Below, in pieces: positions 26,111-35,671 of a stretch of 64,000 nt of DNA; within the stretch, counting starts at the first letter, position 1, and the number at the start of each line of letters is the position of its first letter. The stretch is from Lysobacter sp. Root916. Its GTDB lineage: Bacteria > Pseudomonadota > Gammaproteobacteria > Xanthomonadales > Xanthomonadaceae. The position numbers and the translations under genes were made by a program. The notes beneath the pieces were generated by a model, which worked only from the letters and a program-made list of their open reading frames with translations, did no database searches and was not told the origin of the DNA. The stretch is from contig NZ_LMJF01000014.1 of NCBI RefSeq assembly GCF_001429785.1, positions 1,392 to 65,391 of the forward strand, in the 5' to 3' direction.

Positions 26111-28501
26111 ATGCGCCTAGTTCCGAACGCTCTGACCCTGTCGCTGGCCGTGCTGTTGCTGGCCCCCAGCGTCCATGCCCAAACGCCGATCACGCTCGCC
26201 CAGACCATGGCCGATCCCGACTGGATCGGGCCGCCGGTCGAACAGGCCTGGTGGGCCTGGGATGGGCAGCGCGTGCAGTACCAGCTCAAACGCGAGGGCG
26301 CGACGGTACGGGACACCTGGCAGCAAGGCACCGGCGCGAACGCGGTGGCTGCCAAGATCGACGGCGCCGCGCGTGCCGATCTCGACGCCGCGCAGCCGGT
26401 CTACGACGCGCAGCACGCGCGCATGGCCTATGTGCGCAACGGCGATGTGTTCGTGCGCGATCTGCGCAGCGGCGCGCTGACCCAGGTCACGCGCAGCAAC
26501 GACAAGGAATCGCGCCCGCAGTGGAGCCACGACGGCCAGCTCGTGTTCCGCGTCGACAACAATTGGTATGCGTGGCGCGCGGGCCAGGGCGTGAGCCAGG
26601 CCGCGCAACTCAAGGCCGAGAACGACCCGGCCAAGCCGCCCAAGGCCGACGACTTGCGCGAGCGTCAGCTGGCGACCATCCGCACGCTCAAGGACGATCG
26701 CGACAAGCGCGAGGCCGCGCGCGAGCAGGACGAAGTCTGGCGGCGCGCCGACAACAGCCGTGCGCCGGCGCCTGTCTATCTGGGCAGCGATGTCGAGATC
26801 TCCGATAGCGCGCTGTCGCCCGACGGCCGCTGGATGCTCGCCGTCACCCAGGCCAAGGGCGCCGACGCCGGCCAGGGCGGCAAGATGCCCAAGTACGTGA
26901 CCGAATCGGGTTACGAGGAATTCGAGGAAGTGCGCACCCGCGTCGGCCGCAACGCGCCGCTGCCGCAGAAGCTGTGGCTGATCGACGTGGCCGCCGGCAA
27001 AGCCACCGAACTCAAGTTCGACCGCCTGCCCGGCATCGGCGAGGATCCGCTGGCGGCGATGCGCAAGGCCGCCAAGAAGGATCCGCTCAAGGGCGACCGC
27101 GCCGTGCGCGTCGAAACCGACGGAGACGGCAGCGGCCCGGCGATCCGCTGGAGCGACGACGGCCGCCAGGTCGCGGTGCTGGTGCGCGCGATCGACAACA
27201 AGGACCGCTGGCTGACCACGGTGGATCTGGCCCAGGCCGCGCTGGTGGTGCGCAACCGCAGCAACGACCCCGCCTGGGTCGGCTGGAACACCAGCGACTT
27301 CGGTTGGCTGCCGGCCACCGGCAACGGCGCGGCTGCGTTGTGGTGGGTCTCCGAGCAGAGCGGCTACGCCCATCTTTATGTAGGCGAAGGCAACGGCGCC
27401 GGACGCGCGCTCACCTCCGGACGCTGGGAAGTGTCCTCGCCGCAAGTAAGCGCCGACGGCCGCAGCTTCTACTTCGTCTGCAACCGCAAGTGGCCCGGCG
27501 ACTACGAAGTCTGTGCGGTCGACCGCAGCGGCGGCGCGGTGCGCGAAGTCACCGCCCTGAACGGCATCGAGGATTTCACCCTCTCGCCCGACGGCAAGCG
27601 CCTGCTGCTGCGCTACTCGTCCAGCTACATGCCCGCGCAGCTGGCGGTGATCGGCAGCGACGGCGAAGGCCTGACCCGGCTCACCGACACCCGCAAGCCC
27701 GAATTCAAGAACCGCGAGTGGATCCAGCCCGAGTACGTGCAGGTGCCGTCCAAGCACGGCGCCGGCACGATCTGGGGCAAGTTCTACGGGCCGAAGAACT
27801 ACGAGCCGGGCAAGAAGTACCCGATCGTGATGTTCGTGCACGGCGCCGGCTACCTGCAGAACGTCACCGAGCGTTACCCGAACTACTTCCGCGAGCAGAT
27901 GTTCCACAACCTGCTGGTGCAGCAGGGCTATGTGGTGCTGGACCTGGACTACCGCGCCAGCGCCGGCCTGGGCCGCGACTGGCGCACCGCGATCTACCGC
28001 CAGATGGGCCATCCGGAGCTCGAGGACTACCTGGACGGCCGCGACTGGCTGATCGCGAACAAGCAGGGCGACGGCGATCGCGCCGGCATCTACGGCGGCT
28101 CCTACGGCGGCTTCATGACCTTCATGGCGCTGTTCCGCGAACCCGGCAAGTTCAAGGCCGGCGCCGCGCTGCGCCCGGTCACCGACTGGTCGCAGTACAA
28201 CCACGAGTACACCTCCAACATCCTCAACACGCCCGAGCTGGATCCGGAGGCCTACAAGAAGTCCTCGCCGATCGAGTACGCGCAAGGCTTGCAGGATCAC
28301 CTGCTGATCGCGCACGGCATGATCGACGACAACGTGTTCTTCAAGGACTCGGTGATGCTGTCGCAACGCCTGATCGAGCTGCGCAAGGACAAGTGGGAAC
28401 TGGCGCCCTACCCGATGGAGCGCCACGGCTTCACCCATCCGGACAGCTGGTACGACGAGTACCGGCGGATCTACGAGTTGTTCGAGCGCAATCTCAAGTA
28501 A
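26111..28501 (+). CDS. Secreted S9 family serine peptidase (prolyl oligopeptidase/DPP type)
   Basis: The 796-residue protein has a signal peptide ending SVHA|QT at about residue 24, so it works in the periplasm or outside. The N-terminal two-thirds form a beta-propeller with repeated LSPDGRWML-like blades. The C-terminal alpha/beta-hydrolase has the triad: Ser664 in GGSYGG, Asp739 in GMIDDNV and His772 in ERHGF. S9 enzymes trim peptides, often after proline; the exact specificity is not readable. It lacks the double-Glu motif in the form seen in the DPP IV homologue at 43445. I chose ATG at 26111 because the signal peptide starts there. Confidence 0.9.
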   Translation: MRLVPNALTLSLAVLLLAPSVHAQTPITLAQTMADPDWIGPPVEQAWWAWDGQRVQYQLKREGATVRDTWQQGTGANAVAAKIDGAARADLDAAQPVYDAQHARMAYVRNGDVFVRDLRSGALTQVTRSNDKESRPQWSHDGQLVFRVDNNWYAWRAGQGVSQAAQLKAENDPAKPPKADDLRERQLATIRTLKDDRDKREAAREQDEVWRRADNSRAPAPVYLGSDVEISDSALSPDGRWMLAVTQAKGADAGQGGKMPKYVTESGYEEFEEVRTRVGRNAPLPQKLWLIDVAAGKATELKFDRLPGIGEDPLAAMRKAAKKDPLKGDRAVRVETDGDGSGPAIRWSDDGRQVAVLVRAIDNKDRWLTTVDLAQAALVVRNRSNDPAWVGWNTSDFGWLPATGNGAAALWWVSEQSGYAHLYVGEGNGAGRALTSGRWEVSSPQVSADGRSFYFVCNRKWPGDYEVCAVDRSGGAVREVTALNGIEDFTLSPDGKRLLLRYSSSYMPAQLAVIGSDGEGLTRLTDTRKPEFKNREWIQPEYVQVPSKHGAGTIWGKFYGPKNYEPGKKYPIVMFVHGAGYLQNVTERYPNYFREQMFHNLLVQQGYVVLDLDYRASAGLGRDWRTAIYRQMGHPELEDYLDGRDWLIANKQGDGDRAGIYGGSYGGFMTFMALFREPGKFKAGAALRPVTDWSQYNHEYTSNILNTPELDPEAYKKSSPIEYAQGLQDHLLIAHGMIDDNVFFKDSVMLSQRLIELRKDKWELAPYPMERHGFTHPDSWYDEYRRIYELFERNLK

Positions 28502-28601
28502 GACGGCATACGGAGCGCACGGCCAACACTGTGCGCTCCGGCCGGCCGGTGCCGAGTACCGGCTCTCGTACGGCAGGCGCGAAATCGATATCGTCGCCAC
28601 C

Positions 28602-29726
28602 ATGATCGATACCGACGCCATCCCATCCGGCTCATCCTCCTGGCGCGCCGGCCGTAGCGCGGCCTGGGCCGCGCTTGCGGGCGCGTGGGCCGCGCTGTGC
28701 CTGTCGCTGCCGCGATTGGGCTATGCGCTGCTGGACGAACCGGTACGCCGGCAAGCGCTCGCGCTGATGGACATGCCCGGCCGGGCCGTGGCGCGGTTGC
28801 TTTCGCTGTCCGCATGGCCGCCCTGGCTGACGCTGGCGCTGAGCGCCTTCGTCGCAGTCGCGGCCCTGGCCTTGGTTTGGCTGCTGGTGCTGCACTGGCT
28901 CGATCGCGATGAAGCTGCGCGCGCCTCGCTGCGCTGGTGCCTGCGTACCTTGCCGATGCTGGTGCTGTGGATCCTGGGGCTGGCGGCCGTGCTCGGGGTG
29001 GCGATGCTGTTGTCGATGCTCCTGCACACCGATGACCTCTTGGCCATCCTGCTGCTGCCCATTGCTTACATGTTGTCCTTCCCGCTGTTTTGTCTGCGCC
29101 GCGACATCATCGCGCGCGCAGCGCCGCCGCTGGCCTGGCGACCCGGTTGGCCCGGGTGGCCGGTGATCGGCGCGGCCATAGCCTGCGGCTTTCTGGCGGC
29201 CATGGCCATGCACGCCGAGGCGGCCTTGGTATCGGCATTGCCGGCCTTGGACTGGCCGGCAGCGCTGGTCGGCTGGTTGCTGCAATCGGTCGTGCTGACG
29301 GTCGGGGTACTGCTGTGGTTGCGGCATACGCGCTGGGCGCGGATGCCGGCGAACCTGCGCGACGCGCTGCGCTGGGTCCGTCTGCGGCGCGGGTTCGCGG
29401 TGCAGTGGCTGGTCGCGGGCCTGCTCGTGTTCGTCCTCGCGCCGCCGCTGCTCGCCGTCGCTTTGGACGCGACCTTCTTTCTTCCCTCGATCGCACATAT
29501 GCTCGACACGCATCTGGTCGCCCGGCCCAGCGCCTTTACGGCCTGGGCCTGGTTCGGCGACGCGATAATGCAATATTGGTGGAGCGTCCTGGGCCTGCTG
29601 GTCCCATGGCTGGTCTTGGTCGCCAGCGCGCGCAGCCTGATGCAGGTCGAAAACGCAGCCGCCGCGCAGACCAATGCGGATAGCGCGGTGCTAGCATCGC
29701 CCGCGATCCGGAAAGAATCGCCATGA
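28602..29726 (+). CDS. Polytopic inner-membrane protein of unknown function
   Basis: The 374-residue protein has about seven or eight hydrophobic segments (for example near 85-105, 117-140, 145-160, 185-205, 215-240, 265-290 and 325-345), with short soluble loops. I recognise no domain. Its stop overlaps the ATG of the next gene by four bases, so the two are coupled. The spacing from the S9 peptidase is about 100 bases. Confidence 0.65.
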   Translation: MIDTDAIPSGSSSWRAGRSAAWAALAGAWAALCLSLPRLGYALLDEPVRRQALALMDMPGRAVARLLSLSAWPPWLTLALSAFVAVAALALVWLLVLHWLDRDEAARASLRWCLRTLPMLVLWILGLAAVLGVAMLLSMLLHTDDLLAILLLPIAYMLSFPLFCLRRDIIARAAPPLAWRPGWPGWPVIGAAIACGFLAAMAMHAEAALVSALPALDWPAALVGWLLQSVVLTVGVLLWLRHTRWARMPANLRDALRWVRLRRGFAVQWLVAGLLVFVLAPPLLAVALDATFFLPSIAHMLDTHLVARPSAFTAWAWFGDAIMQYWWSVLGLLVPWLVLVASARSLMQVENAAAAQTNADSAVLASPAIRKESP

Positions 29727-30403
29727 AGAACCGTCTGTTCCGCTGCGCGCTCAGCGCTCTGTTGCTTCCCGCCTTGGCCATCGCCCAGGACGGTCGCGCC
29801 GCCAAGCCCGGCTACCAGGAGCAGATCGCGCTGCGCAACTTCACCACCTCGCTGATGCGCGAGGCCATCGTCGCCGAGTGTCGCGCCAAGGGCTATGCCG
29901 GCATCGATCAGCTGCAGACGGCTTACTTGCAATGGCGCACGCCGCGCGAAGTCTCCATCGCCACCGGACAGGTCGCCGCGCTCACTCGCTACCCGGACCT
30001 GGGCGGCAGCGCCGCCGCGCAGCGCAGCAACTTCCGCAAGCAGTTCGACAAAAGCCTGAAGCCGGGCATCGAGGCCAATCCCGCCGAGGCCTGTTCGGCG
30101 GCGCTGTCGACCTTCATCAGCGGCCTGCCGATTCCGTTCAGCGGCGACACCCGCACCTCGCAGGAGCTGCGCTTCGACATCTACAAGCAGGCCATCGTGG
30201 CCGGCAGCGCGGCCAACGGCTGCCCGGAGTTCGACAGCATCGAAGGCAGCGTGCTGGAAACCGCCAAGGCCGGCACCGGCGCCACCGAGCGCTGGCTGCT
30301 CAAGGGCTGCGGCACCCAGATCGCGCTGACGGTCAAGCACCAGCCCGCGGCCAACGGCGGTTCCGACTTCGTCATCTCGGTCGCGCCCACCGCCCAGCCC
30401 TGA
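29723..30403 (+). CDS. Periplasmic protein of unknown function
   Basis: The 226-residue product carries a signal peptide ending ALAIAQ|DG near residue 22. It has three or four cysteines in the mature part, placed as if to form disulfides (AECRAKGY, EACSAAL, NGCPEF, LKGCG). It overlaps the upstream membrane protein by ATGA, so the pair probably functions together. No family is recognised. Confidence 0.65.
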   Translation: MKNRLFRCALSALLLPALAIAQDGRAAKPGYQEQIALRNFTTSLMREAIVAECRAKGYAGIDQLQTAYLQWRTPREVSIATGQVAALTRYPDLGGSAAAQRSNFRKQFDKSLKPGIEANPAEACSAALSTFISGLPIPFSGDTRTSQELRFDIYKQAIVAGSAANGCPEFDSIEGSVLETAKAGTGATERWLLKGCGTQIALTVKHQPAANGGSDFVISVAPTAQP

Positions 30404-30472
30404 GCCGTACCGCGCCGGGCGCTTCGCCGGGCGGCGTCGAGCGCGCGCACGCGGCCCGGTAGAATGCGCGCC

Positions 30473-31369
30473 ATGAGCGATTTCGAACGAGTACGCGACT
30501 ATCTCACCGGCCTGCAGGACCGCATCTGCGCCGCCATCGAACAGGCCGACGGCGGCGCGCGCTTCGTCGAGGACGTCTGGCAACGCGCCGAGGGCGGCGG
30601 CGGACGCACCCGCATCCTGCGCGGCGGCAAGGTGTTCGAACAGGCCGGGATCGGCTTCTCCGACGTCTCCGGCACCCAACTGCCGCCGTCGGCGACCGCG
30701 GCGCGCCCGGAACTGGCCGGCGCGTCCTGGCGCGCGGTCGGGGTGTCGCTGGTGTTCCACCCGCACAACCCCTACCTGCCCACCACCCACGCCAACGTGC
30801 GCCACTTCCGCGCGGTGCGCGACGGCGAAACCGTGGCCTGGTGGTTCGGCGGCGGCTTCGACCTGACCCCGTTCTATCCCTTCGACGAAGACGTGCAGCA
30901 CTGGCACCGCACCGCGCAGGCGCTGTGCGCGCCCTACGGCGAACAGCGCTACCCCGCGCACAAGCGCTGGTGCGACGAATACTTCTTCCTCAAGCACCGC
31001 AACGAGACCCGCGGCGTCGGCGGCCTGTTCTTCGACGACCTGCACGAGGACTTCGAGCGCGACTTCGCCTATCAGCGCGCGGTCGGCGACGGTTTCCTCG
31101 ACGCCTACCTGCCCCTGGTCGAGCGCCGCCGCGACACGCCCTACGGCGACCGCGAGCGCCAGTTCCAGCTCTATCGGCGCGGCCGCTACGTCGAATTCAA
31201 CCTGGTCCTGGACCGCGGCACCCTGTTCGGCCTGCAGTCGGGCGGGCGCACCGAGTCGATCCTGATGAGCCTGCCGCCGCTGGTGCGCTGGGAGTACGGC
31301 TACGCGCCGGAGCCGGACAGCGCCGAGGCGCGCCTGGCGCAGTACCTGGTGCCGCGCGACTGGCTTTGA
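30473..31369 (+). CDS. hemF: Oxygen-dependent coproporphyrinogen III oxidase
   Basis: HemF converts coproporphyrinogen III to protoporphyrinogen IX in aerobic haem synthesis, in the cytoplasm. The 298-residue protein has the family signatures: [40 protein letters not shown] and [10 protein letters not shown]. An ATG nine bases upstream (30464) is in frame, but the one at 30473 matches the family N-terminus [11 protein letters not shown] better. It lies seventy bases after the periplasmic protein and may share its transcript. Confidence 0.96.
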   Translation: MSDFERVRDYLTGLQDRICAAIEQADGGARFVEDVWQRAEGGGGRTRILRGGKVFEQAGIGFSDVSGTQLPPSATAARPELAGASWRAVGVSLVFHPHNPYLPTTHANVRHFRAVRDGETVAWWFGGGFDLTPFYPFDEDVQHWHRTAQALCAPYGEQRYPAHKRWCDEYFFLKHRNETRGVGGLFFDDLHEDFERDFAYQRAVGDGFLDAYLPLVERRRDTPYGDRERQFQLYRRGRYVEFNLVLDRGTLFGLQSGGRTESILMSLPPLVRWEYGYAPEPDSAEARLAQYLVPRDWL

Positions 31370-31375
31370 AGCAGG

Positions 31376-31444
31376 AGCGAGCGTAGAGGAGTGAGAAGAG
31401 AGCGAAAGCCGCCCTTACTCACTGCTCACTCCTCTACGCTCGCT
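31376..31444. repeat. Long inverted repeat between convergent hemF and DUF421 gene
   Basis: Perfect 20-base arms (AGCGAGCGTAGAGGAGTGAG and its complement) flank a 29-base spacer, six bases after the hemF stop and nine before the end of the DUF421 gene. It could act as a transcript end for both genes, but no T tract follows. Confidence 0.8.
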
Positions 31445-31453
31445 TCTCGCTCT

Positions 31454-31948
31454 TCACCGCGGCGGCGCGTGCCCCTTCTCGCGACTCAAAATCGTGATGT
31501 GGCCATTGGTTTCCAGCATCGCCAGGCCGATCTCGTCGACCTCGGCGCAGTCGTTCTCGCGCATGGCCTTGTGGAAATCGGCGCGGCTGACCAGTTCGCG
31601 CCGCAATACCTCGCGGTAGACGTGGCCGTCGCGCGCCAGCACCACCGGCACGCCTTCCAGCGCGCGTTCGAAGCGATCGCTGCGCGAGGTCAGGTAGCCG
31701 ACGCCCCAGTTCAACAGCATCAGCGTCGCGGCCAGGATCAGGCCGCCGCCGACGGTGGTGTCGGTGCCCAGCAGCGCGTTCTGTACCGCGTTGCCCAGCA
31801 GCACGATCAGCAGCATGTCGAACGAGGTGAACTGCCCCATCGTGCGCTTGCCCGACAGACGGATCATCGCCAGCAGCACGAAGTAGACGACGCAGGCGCG
31901 CAGTACGTATTGCCACCACGGCATCGACAGATCGAAGGCGTCGGACAT
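31454..31948 (-). CDS. DUF421 (YetF-like) membrane protein
   Basis: The 164-residue protein has three N-terminal hydrophobic segments (about 12-32, 38-60 and 65-80) followed by a soluble C-terminal domain with RSDRFERALEGVP, VLRRELVSRADFHKAMREND and VDEIGLAMLETNGHITILSR, the signature of the DUF421/YetF family. Its function is not established; members are found in the inner membrane with the soluble domain inside. ATG at 31948 follows AGGAG by eight bases. Confidence 0.85.
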   Translation of the reverse strand: MSDAFDLSMPWWQYVLRACVVYFVLLAMIRLSGKRTMGQFTSFDMLLIVLLGNAVQNALLGTDTTVGGGLILAATLMLLNWGVGYLTSRSDRFERALEGVPVVLARDGHVYREVLRRELVSRADFHKAMRENDCAEVDEIGLAMLETNGHITILSREKGHAPPR

Positions 31949-32123
31949 GGAGGCGGCTCCTGCTGGGCGATGGCGTTGGCGGGGATTGTGGCCGGTCCGC
32001 GTGCGCAACGCGTATGGCCCGCGCGCGGACCGGGGCCGGCGACATGCACGACCGCGGGCAAGGCGCGACGCGGTCGGCGCCGGCCATCGGATCGCATGCG
32101 GGGCGCCGCGGTTCTGACGGCAC

Positions 32124-32162
32124 AAATAAAAAGCCCCGCAGGCAGGGGGGGCCGGCGGGGCT
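32124..32162 (-). terminator. Terminator of the sX13-like RNA
   Basis: AGCCCCGC pairs with GCGGGGCT across a 15-base C-rich loop. The minus-strand end is TTTTATTTG. The large C-rich loop is unusual and matches the anti-ribosome-binding-site loops of sX13-type RNAs. Confidence 0.8.
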
Positions 32163-32247
32163 GGTGGAGCGGGACCTGGGGAGGGGCCTTCGCTCCGGGA
32201 TCACTCCAGGGGAGGGAGAGATCAGCGACAGACGTTGCATCTGTCGC
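32124..32247 (-). ncRNA. sX13-like C-rich-loop small RNA downstream of polA
   Basis: On the minus strand, about 115 bases after the polA stop, lies a compact RNA of about 120 bases. It starts with the hairpin GCGACAGA/TCTGTCGC (32247-32225), continues through unpaired or loop C-tracts (CCCTCCCC, CCCCTCCCC) bracketed by GGAGCG/CGCTCC, and ends in a terminator whose loop holds six C residues. TATAGG, about twenty bases upstream, could be the -10. Xanthomonas sX13 is an Hfq-linked sRNA of this size with C-rich loops. I recall that its locus, like Spot 42 in E. coli and ErsA in Pseudomonas, is beside polA, but that recollection needs confirming. The 5' end is estimated. Confidence 0.65.
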
Positions 32248-32361
32248 GACCTATATGACCACCTGGCACATGGATAGTTCGTGAAGATCGAAGTTAATAA
32301 TTTGTTGGATTCAGGACCGATTCATTCTGCCAAACCCAGCAACGACGGGCTTTCCCGATTA

Positions 32362-35130
32362 TTAATGCGCTTCGTCCCAATTATCACCGACCCCGCTGTC
32401 GACGACGAGCGGCACCTTTAGTTCGGCTGCCCCGGACATCATCGCCCCGGCCTGGGCGAGCAGGGTGTCCACGAACCCGGCCTGGACCTCGAATACCAGT
32501 TCGTCGTGCACCTGCAGGATCATCCGGGCCTGACCGCCCTGCCCGGCCAGCCAGGCGTCGATGGCGATCATGGCGCGCTTGATGATGTCGGCGGCGGTGC
32601 CCTGCATGGGCGCGTTGATCGCGGCGCGCTCGGCGCCCGCGCGCAGGCCCTGGTTGGAGGCCTTGATGTTCTCCAGGTACAGGCGACGGCCGAATACGGT
32701 CTCGACGTAGCCCCGCTCGCGCGCGTCCTGGCGGGTGCGCTCCATGAAGTCGCGCACGCCGGGGTAGCGGCTGAAGTAGAGCGCGATGTAATCCTGGGCC
32801 TCGCCACGGCCGATGCCGAGCTGGCGCGCCAGGCCGAACGCGCTCATGCCGTACATCAGGCCGAAGTTGATCGCCTTGGCGGCGCGGCGCTCGTTGCCGC
32901 TGACCTCGTCCATGGCCTTGCCGAACACTTCCGCGGCGGTGGCGCGGTGGATGTCGGCGCCGGACGCGAACGCGCGCAGCAGGCCCTCGTCCTCGGACAG
33001 GTGGGCCATGATCCGCAGCTCGATCTGCGAATAGTCGCAGGCCACCAGCTTGCAGCCCGCCGGCGCGACGAAGGCGCGGCGGATGCGGCGGCCGTCCTCG
33101 GTGCGGATCGGAATGTTCTGCAGGTTGGGATCGCTGGAGGCCAGGCGCCCGGTCGCGGCGCCGGCCTGGTGGTAGCTGGTGTGGACGCGGCCGGTGTCGG
33201 GATTGACGATCTCCGACAGCTTGTCGGTGTAGGTGCTGCGCAGCTTGGCCAGGCCGCGGTACTCCAGGATGATGCGCGGCAGCTCGTGCTGGTCGGCGAT
33301 CGCCTCCAGCGCTTCCTCGTTGGTGCTGGGCTGGCCGGTGGGCGTCTTGATCAGCGCCGGCAGCTTGAGCTCGTCGAACAGCAGCGCCTGCAGCTGCTTG
33401 GGCGAATCCAGGTTGAAGGTGCGCCCGGCCAGCTCGGTGGCCTTCTGCTGGGCCGCGAGCATGCGCTTGCCCAAGTCCTGCGACTGCCGGCGCAGCTCGT
33501 CGGCGTCGATCATCACGCCGTTGGCCTCGATGCGCTCCAGCACCGGCACCAGCGGGATCTCGATCTCGCGGTAGACGCGCTCCAGCGCCGGCTCGGCCGC
33601 GAGCTTGGGGCCCAGCACGCGGTGCAGGCGCAGGGTCACGTCGGCGTCCTCGGCGGCGTAGCGGGTGGCGTCGTCCAGGGCGACCTGCGAGAACGAGATC
33701 GCCTTGGCGCCCTTGCCGGTCACGTCCGAGTACTTGATGGTGTCGTAGCCCAGGTAACGCTTGGCCAGCGAATCCATGTCGTGGCGGCTGCCGGTGGCGT
33801 TGTAGACGAAGCTCTCCAGCATGGTGTCGTCGGCGTAACCGGCCACCTCGACGCCGTGGCGGCGCAGCACGTGCAGATCGTACTTGCCGTGCTGGCCCAG
33901 CTTGCGCCGGGCCGGATCGGCGAACACCGGGCGCAGCGCGCCCAACACCGCGTCCATGGCCAGCTGCGCCGGCACGCCCGGGTAGTCGTGGCCCAGCGGG
34001 ATGTACCAGGCGCGGCCGGGTTCGACCGCGAAGCTCAGGCCGACCAGGCGCGCGCGCATCGGATCCAGCGAATCGGTCTCGCAGTCGAAAGCGAACTCCT
34101 GCGAGTTCTGCAGGGCCGCGACCAGGGCTTGCAGTTGCGCCGGCTCGACCACCGTCTCGTACTCGCCCTTGGCCGCCAGCGCGGCGTCGGGCGCTTCGGC
34201 GGGCGCGGACGAGCGCGCGTGGCCGGCCGCGGTGGCGCGCAGGCCGGCGCGGTCGGCGGCAAGTTCGTTGTCGGCGTTGCCGGTGGCGCCCTCGAGCTCG
34301 CGCAGCGCCTGTTTGAAGCCGTAGCGCGCGTACAGCCGGCGCAGGTCCTCGGCGTGGCGCTCGCGCAGCGCCAGCTCGGTCGGGCCGCGCTCCAGGCCCA
34401 CGTCGGTCTTGATCGTGGCCAGCTGGCGGTTCAGCGGCAGCCGCGCCAGCGCCGCGCGCAGGTTCTCGCCGATCTTGCCCTTGATCTGATCGGCATGCGC
34501 GATCACGCCGTCCAGGCTGTCGTACTCGGCCAGCCACTTGGCCGCGGTCTTGGGGCCGCACTTCTCGACCCCGGGGATGTTGTCGACGCTGTCGCCCATC
34601 AGCGACAGCAGGTCGATGACCTGGTTCGGACGCACGCCGAACTTGGCGATCACGCTGTCGTCGGAGTCCATGCGGCTGCCGGTCATGGTGTTGACCAGGG
34701 CCACGCCCGGGCGCACCAGCTGAGCGAAGTCCTTATCGCCGGTGGAGATGGTGACGTCGATGCCGTCGCCGGCGGCGCGCAGCGCCAGGGTGCCGATCAC
34801 GTCGTCGGCCTCGACGCCGTCGATGCGCAGGATCGGAATGCCCAGCGCCTCGACGATCTCGCACATCGGCAGCACCTGCGCGCGCAGATCCTCTGGCATC
34901 GGCGGGCGATTGGCCTTGTACTGCGGGTCCAGATCGTCGCGGAAGGTCTTGCCGGGCGCGTCGACCACGAAGGCCACGTAGTCCGGGCGTTCGTTCAAGG
35001 TCGCGCGCAACATGTTGACCACGCCGAACAGCGCGCCGGTGGGTTCGCCCGCGTCGTTGCTCAGCGGCGGCAACGCATGGAAGGCACGGTAGAGATAGCT
35101 GGAGCCATCGATCAGGACGAGTCGTTTCAT
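32362..35130 (-). CDS. polA: DNA polymerase I
   Basis: The 922-residue enzyme serves repair and Okazaki-fragment maturation. It shows the three domains in order. The 5'-3' nuclease (1 to about 290) begins KRLVLIDGSSYLYRAFHA. The 3'-5' exonuclease (about 330-520) has intact acidic residues in FDCETDSLDP, DDTMLES and the YAAEDAD block. The polymerase has motif A VACDYSQIELR, the O-helix KAINFGLMYGMS and motif C LQVHDE (near 874). I chose ATG at 35130 because homologues start MKRLVLIDG; the frame continues upstream without support. The sX13-like RNA follows. Confidence 0.97.
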   Translation of the reverse strand: MKRLVLIDGSSYLYRAFHALPPLSNDAGEPTGALFGVVNMLRATLNERPDYVAFVVDAPGKTFRDDLDPQYKANRPPMPEDLRAQVLPMCEIVEALGIPILRIDGVEADDVIGTLALRAAGDGIDVTISTGDKDFAQLVRPGVALVNTMTGSRMDSDDSVIAKFGVRPNQVIDLLSLMGDSVDNIPGVEKCGPKTAAKWLAEYDSLDGVIAHADQIKGKIGENLRAALARLPLNRQLATIKTDVGLERGPTELALRERHAEDLRRLYARYGFKQALRELEGATGNADNELAADRAGLRATAAGHARSSAPAEAPDAALAAKGEYETVVEPAQLQALVAALQNSQEFAFDCETDSLDPMRARLVGLSFAVEPGRAWYIPLGHDYPGVPAQLAMDAVLGALRPVFADPARRKLGQHGKYDLHVLRRHGVEVAGYADDTMLESFVYNATGSRHDMDSLAKRYLGYDTIKYSDVTGKGAKAISFSQVALDDATRYAAEDADVTLRLHRVLGPKLAAEPALERVYREIEIPLVPVLERIEANGVMIDADELRRQSQDLGKRMLAAQQKATELAGRTFNLDSPKQLQALLFDELKLPALIKTPTGQPSTNEEALEAIADQHELPRIILEYRGLAKLRSTYTDKLSEIVNPDTGRVHTSYHQAGAATGRLASSDPNLQNIPIRTEDGRRIRRAFVAPAGCKLVACDYSQIELRIMAHLSEDEGLLRAFASGADIHRATAAEVFGKAMDEVSGNERRAAKAINFGLMYGMSAFGLARQLGIGRGEAQDYIALYFSRYPGVRDFMERTRQDARERGYVETVFGRRLYLENIKASNQGLRAGAERAAINAPMQGTAADIIKRAMIAIDAWLAGQGGQARMILQVHDELVFEVQAGFVDTLLAQAGAMMSGAAELKVPLVVDSGVGDNWDEAH

Positions 35131-35358
35131 GCCCCGGATTCTACGCCGGCCGGTCGCGCCTGCCGCGAATGCGGAGGCTGGGGTCGGAAAGCAGCGCGGA
35201 AATCCTCGCTTCGTGGCGATTCGGATTGCATCCCACAACCCCGGCCTCCTCCGGAAGGCCGCCCCCGTAACTTAAGCGGGCTCTTGTTCCGCTGCTTCGA
35301 TGCGGCCGCTTCACAGCGGGCGGGGGTATTCTGAGGGCCTGGATTCCGGAGAACCGCC

Positions 35359-35658
35359 ATGCGCACCCTCACCGCATCGCTCGCCCTGCTGCTGCTCGCT
35401 CCCCTGGCCGGCTGCGCCACGATGGGCGGCGGCGACCCCACCGCCGACCTCAGCAACCCCGAGGTCACCCGCCGCGCCACCCCCGACGGCGACAACGTCG
35501 AGGAATACCGCGTCGCCGGCCAGCTGCGCGTAGTCAAGATCACGCCGCTGCGCGGACCGGTCTATTACCTGGTCGACAGCGACGGCGACGGCACCCTGGA
35601 CAGCAGCAAGGGCGAGGGTCCGATCTCGCCGGTGCAGTACAAGCTGTTCAGCTGGTAA
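35359..35658 (+). CDS. DUF2782 lipoprotein
   Basis: The 99-residue protein has a lipoprotein signal peptide with lipobox LAGC (Cys at residue 19), so it is probably anchored to the inner or outer membrane on the periplasmic face. The mature part, with EEYRVAGQLRVVKITPLRGP and YYLVDSDGDGTLD, matches the DUF2782 family that is common beside polA in Xanthomonadaceae. GGAG lies seven bases before ATG. It is followed 13 bases later by the GNAT gene, so the two form an operon. Confidence 0.8.
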   Translation: MRTLTASLALLLLAPLAGCATMGGGDPTADLSNPEVTRRATPDGDNVEEYRVAGQLRVVKITPLRGPVYYLVDSDGDGTLDSSKGEGPISPVQYKLFSW

Positions 35659-35671
35659 GCACGGCGGCCCC

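Noticed and set aside
32506-35334. Open frame of over 900 codons on the + strand opposite polA
   Set aside because: Antisense shadow of polA. Composition is biased to Val, Ala, Gln, His, and no motif is present.
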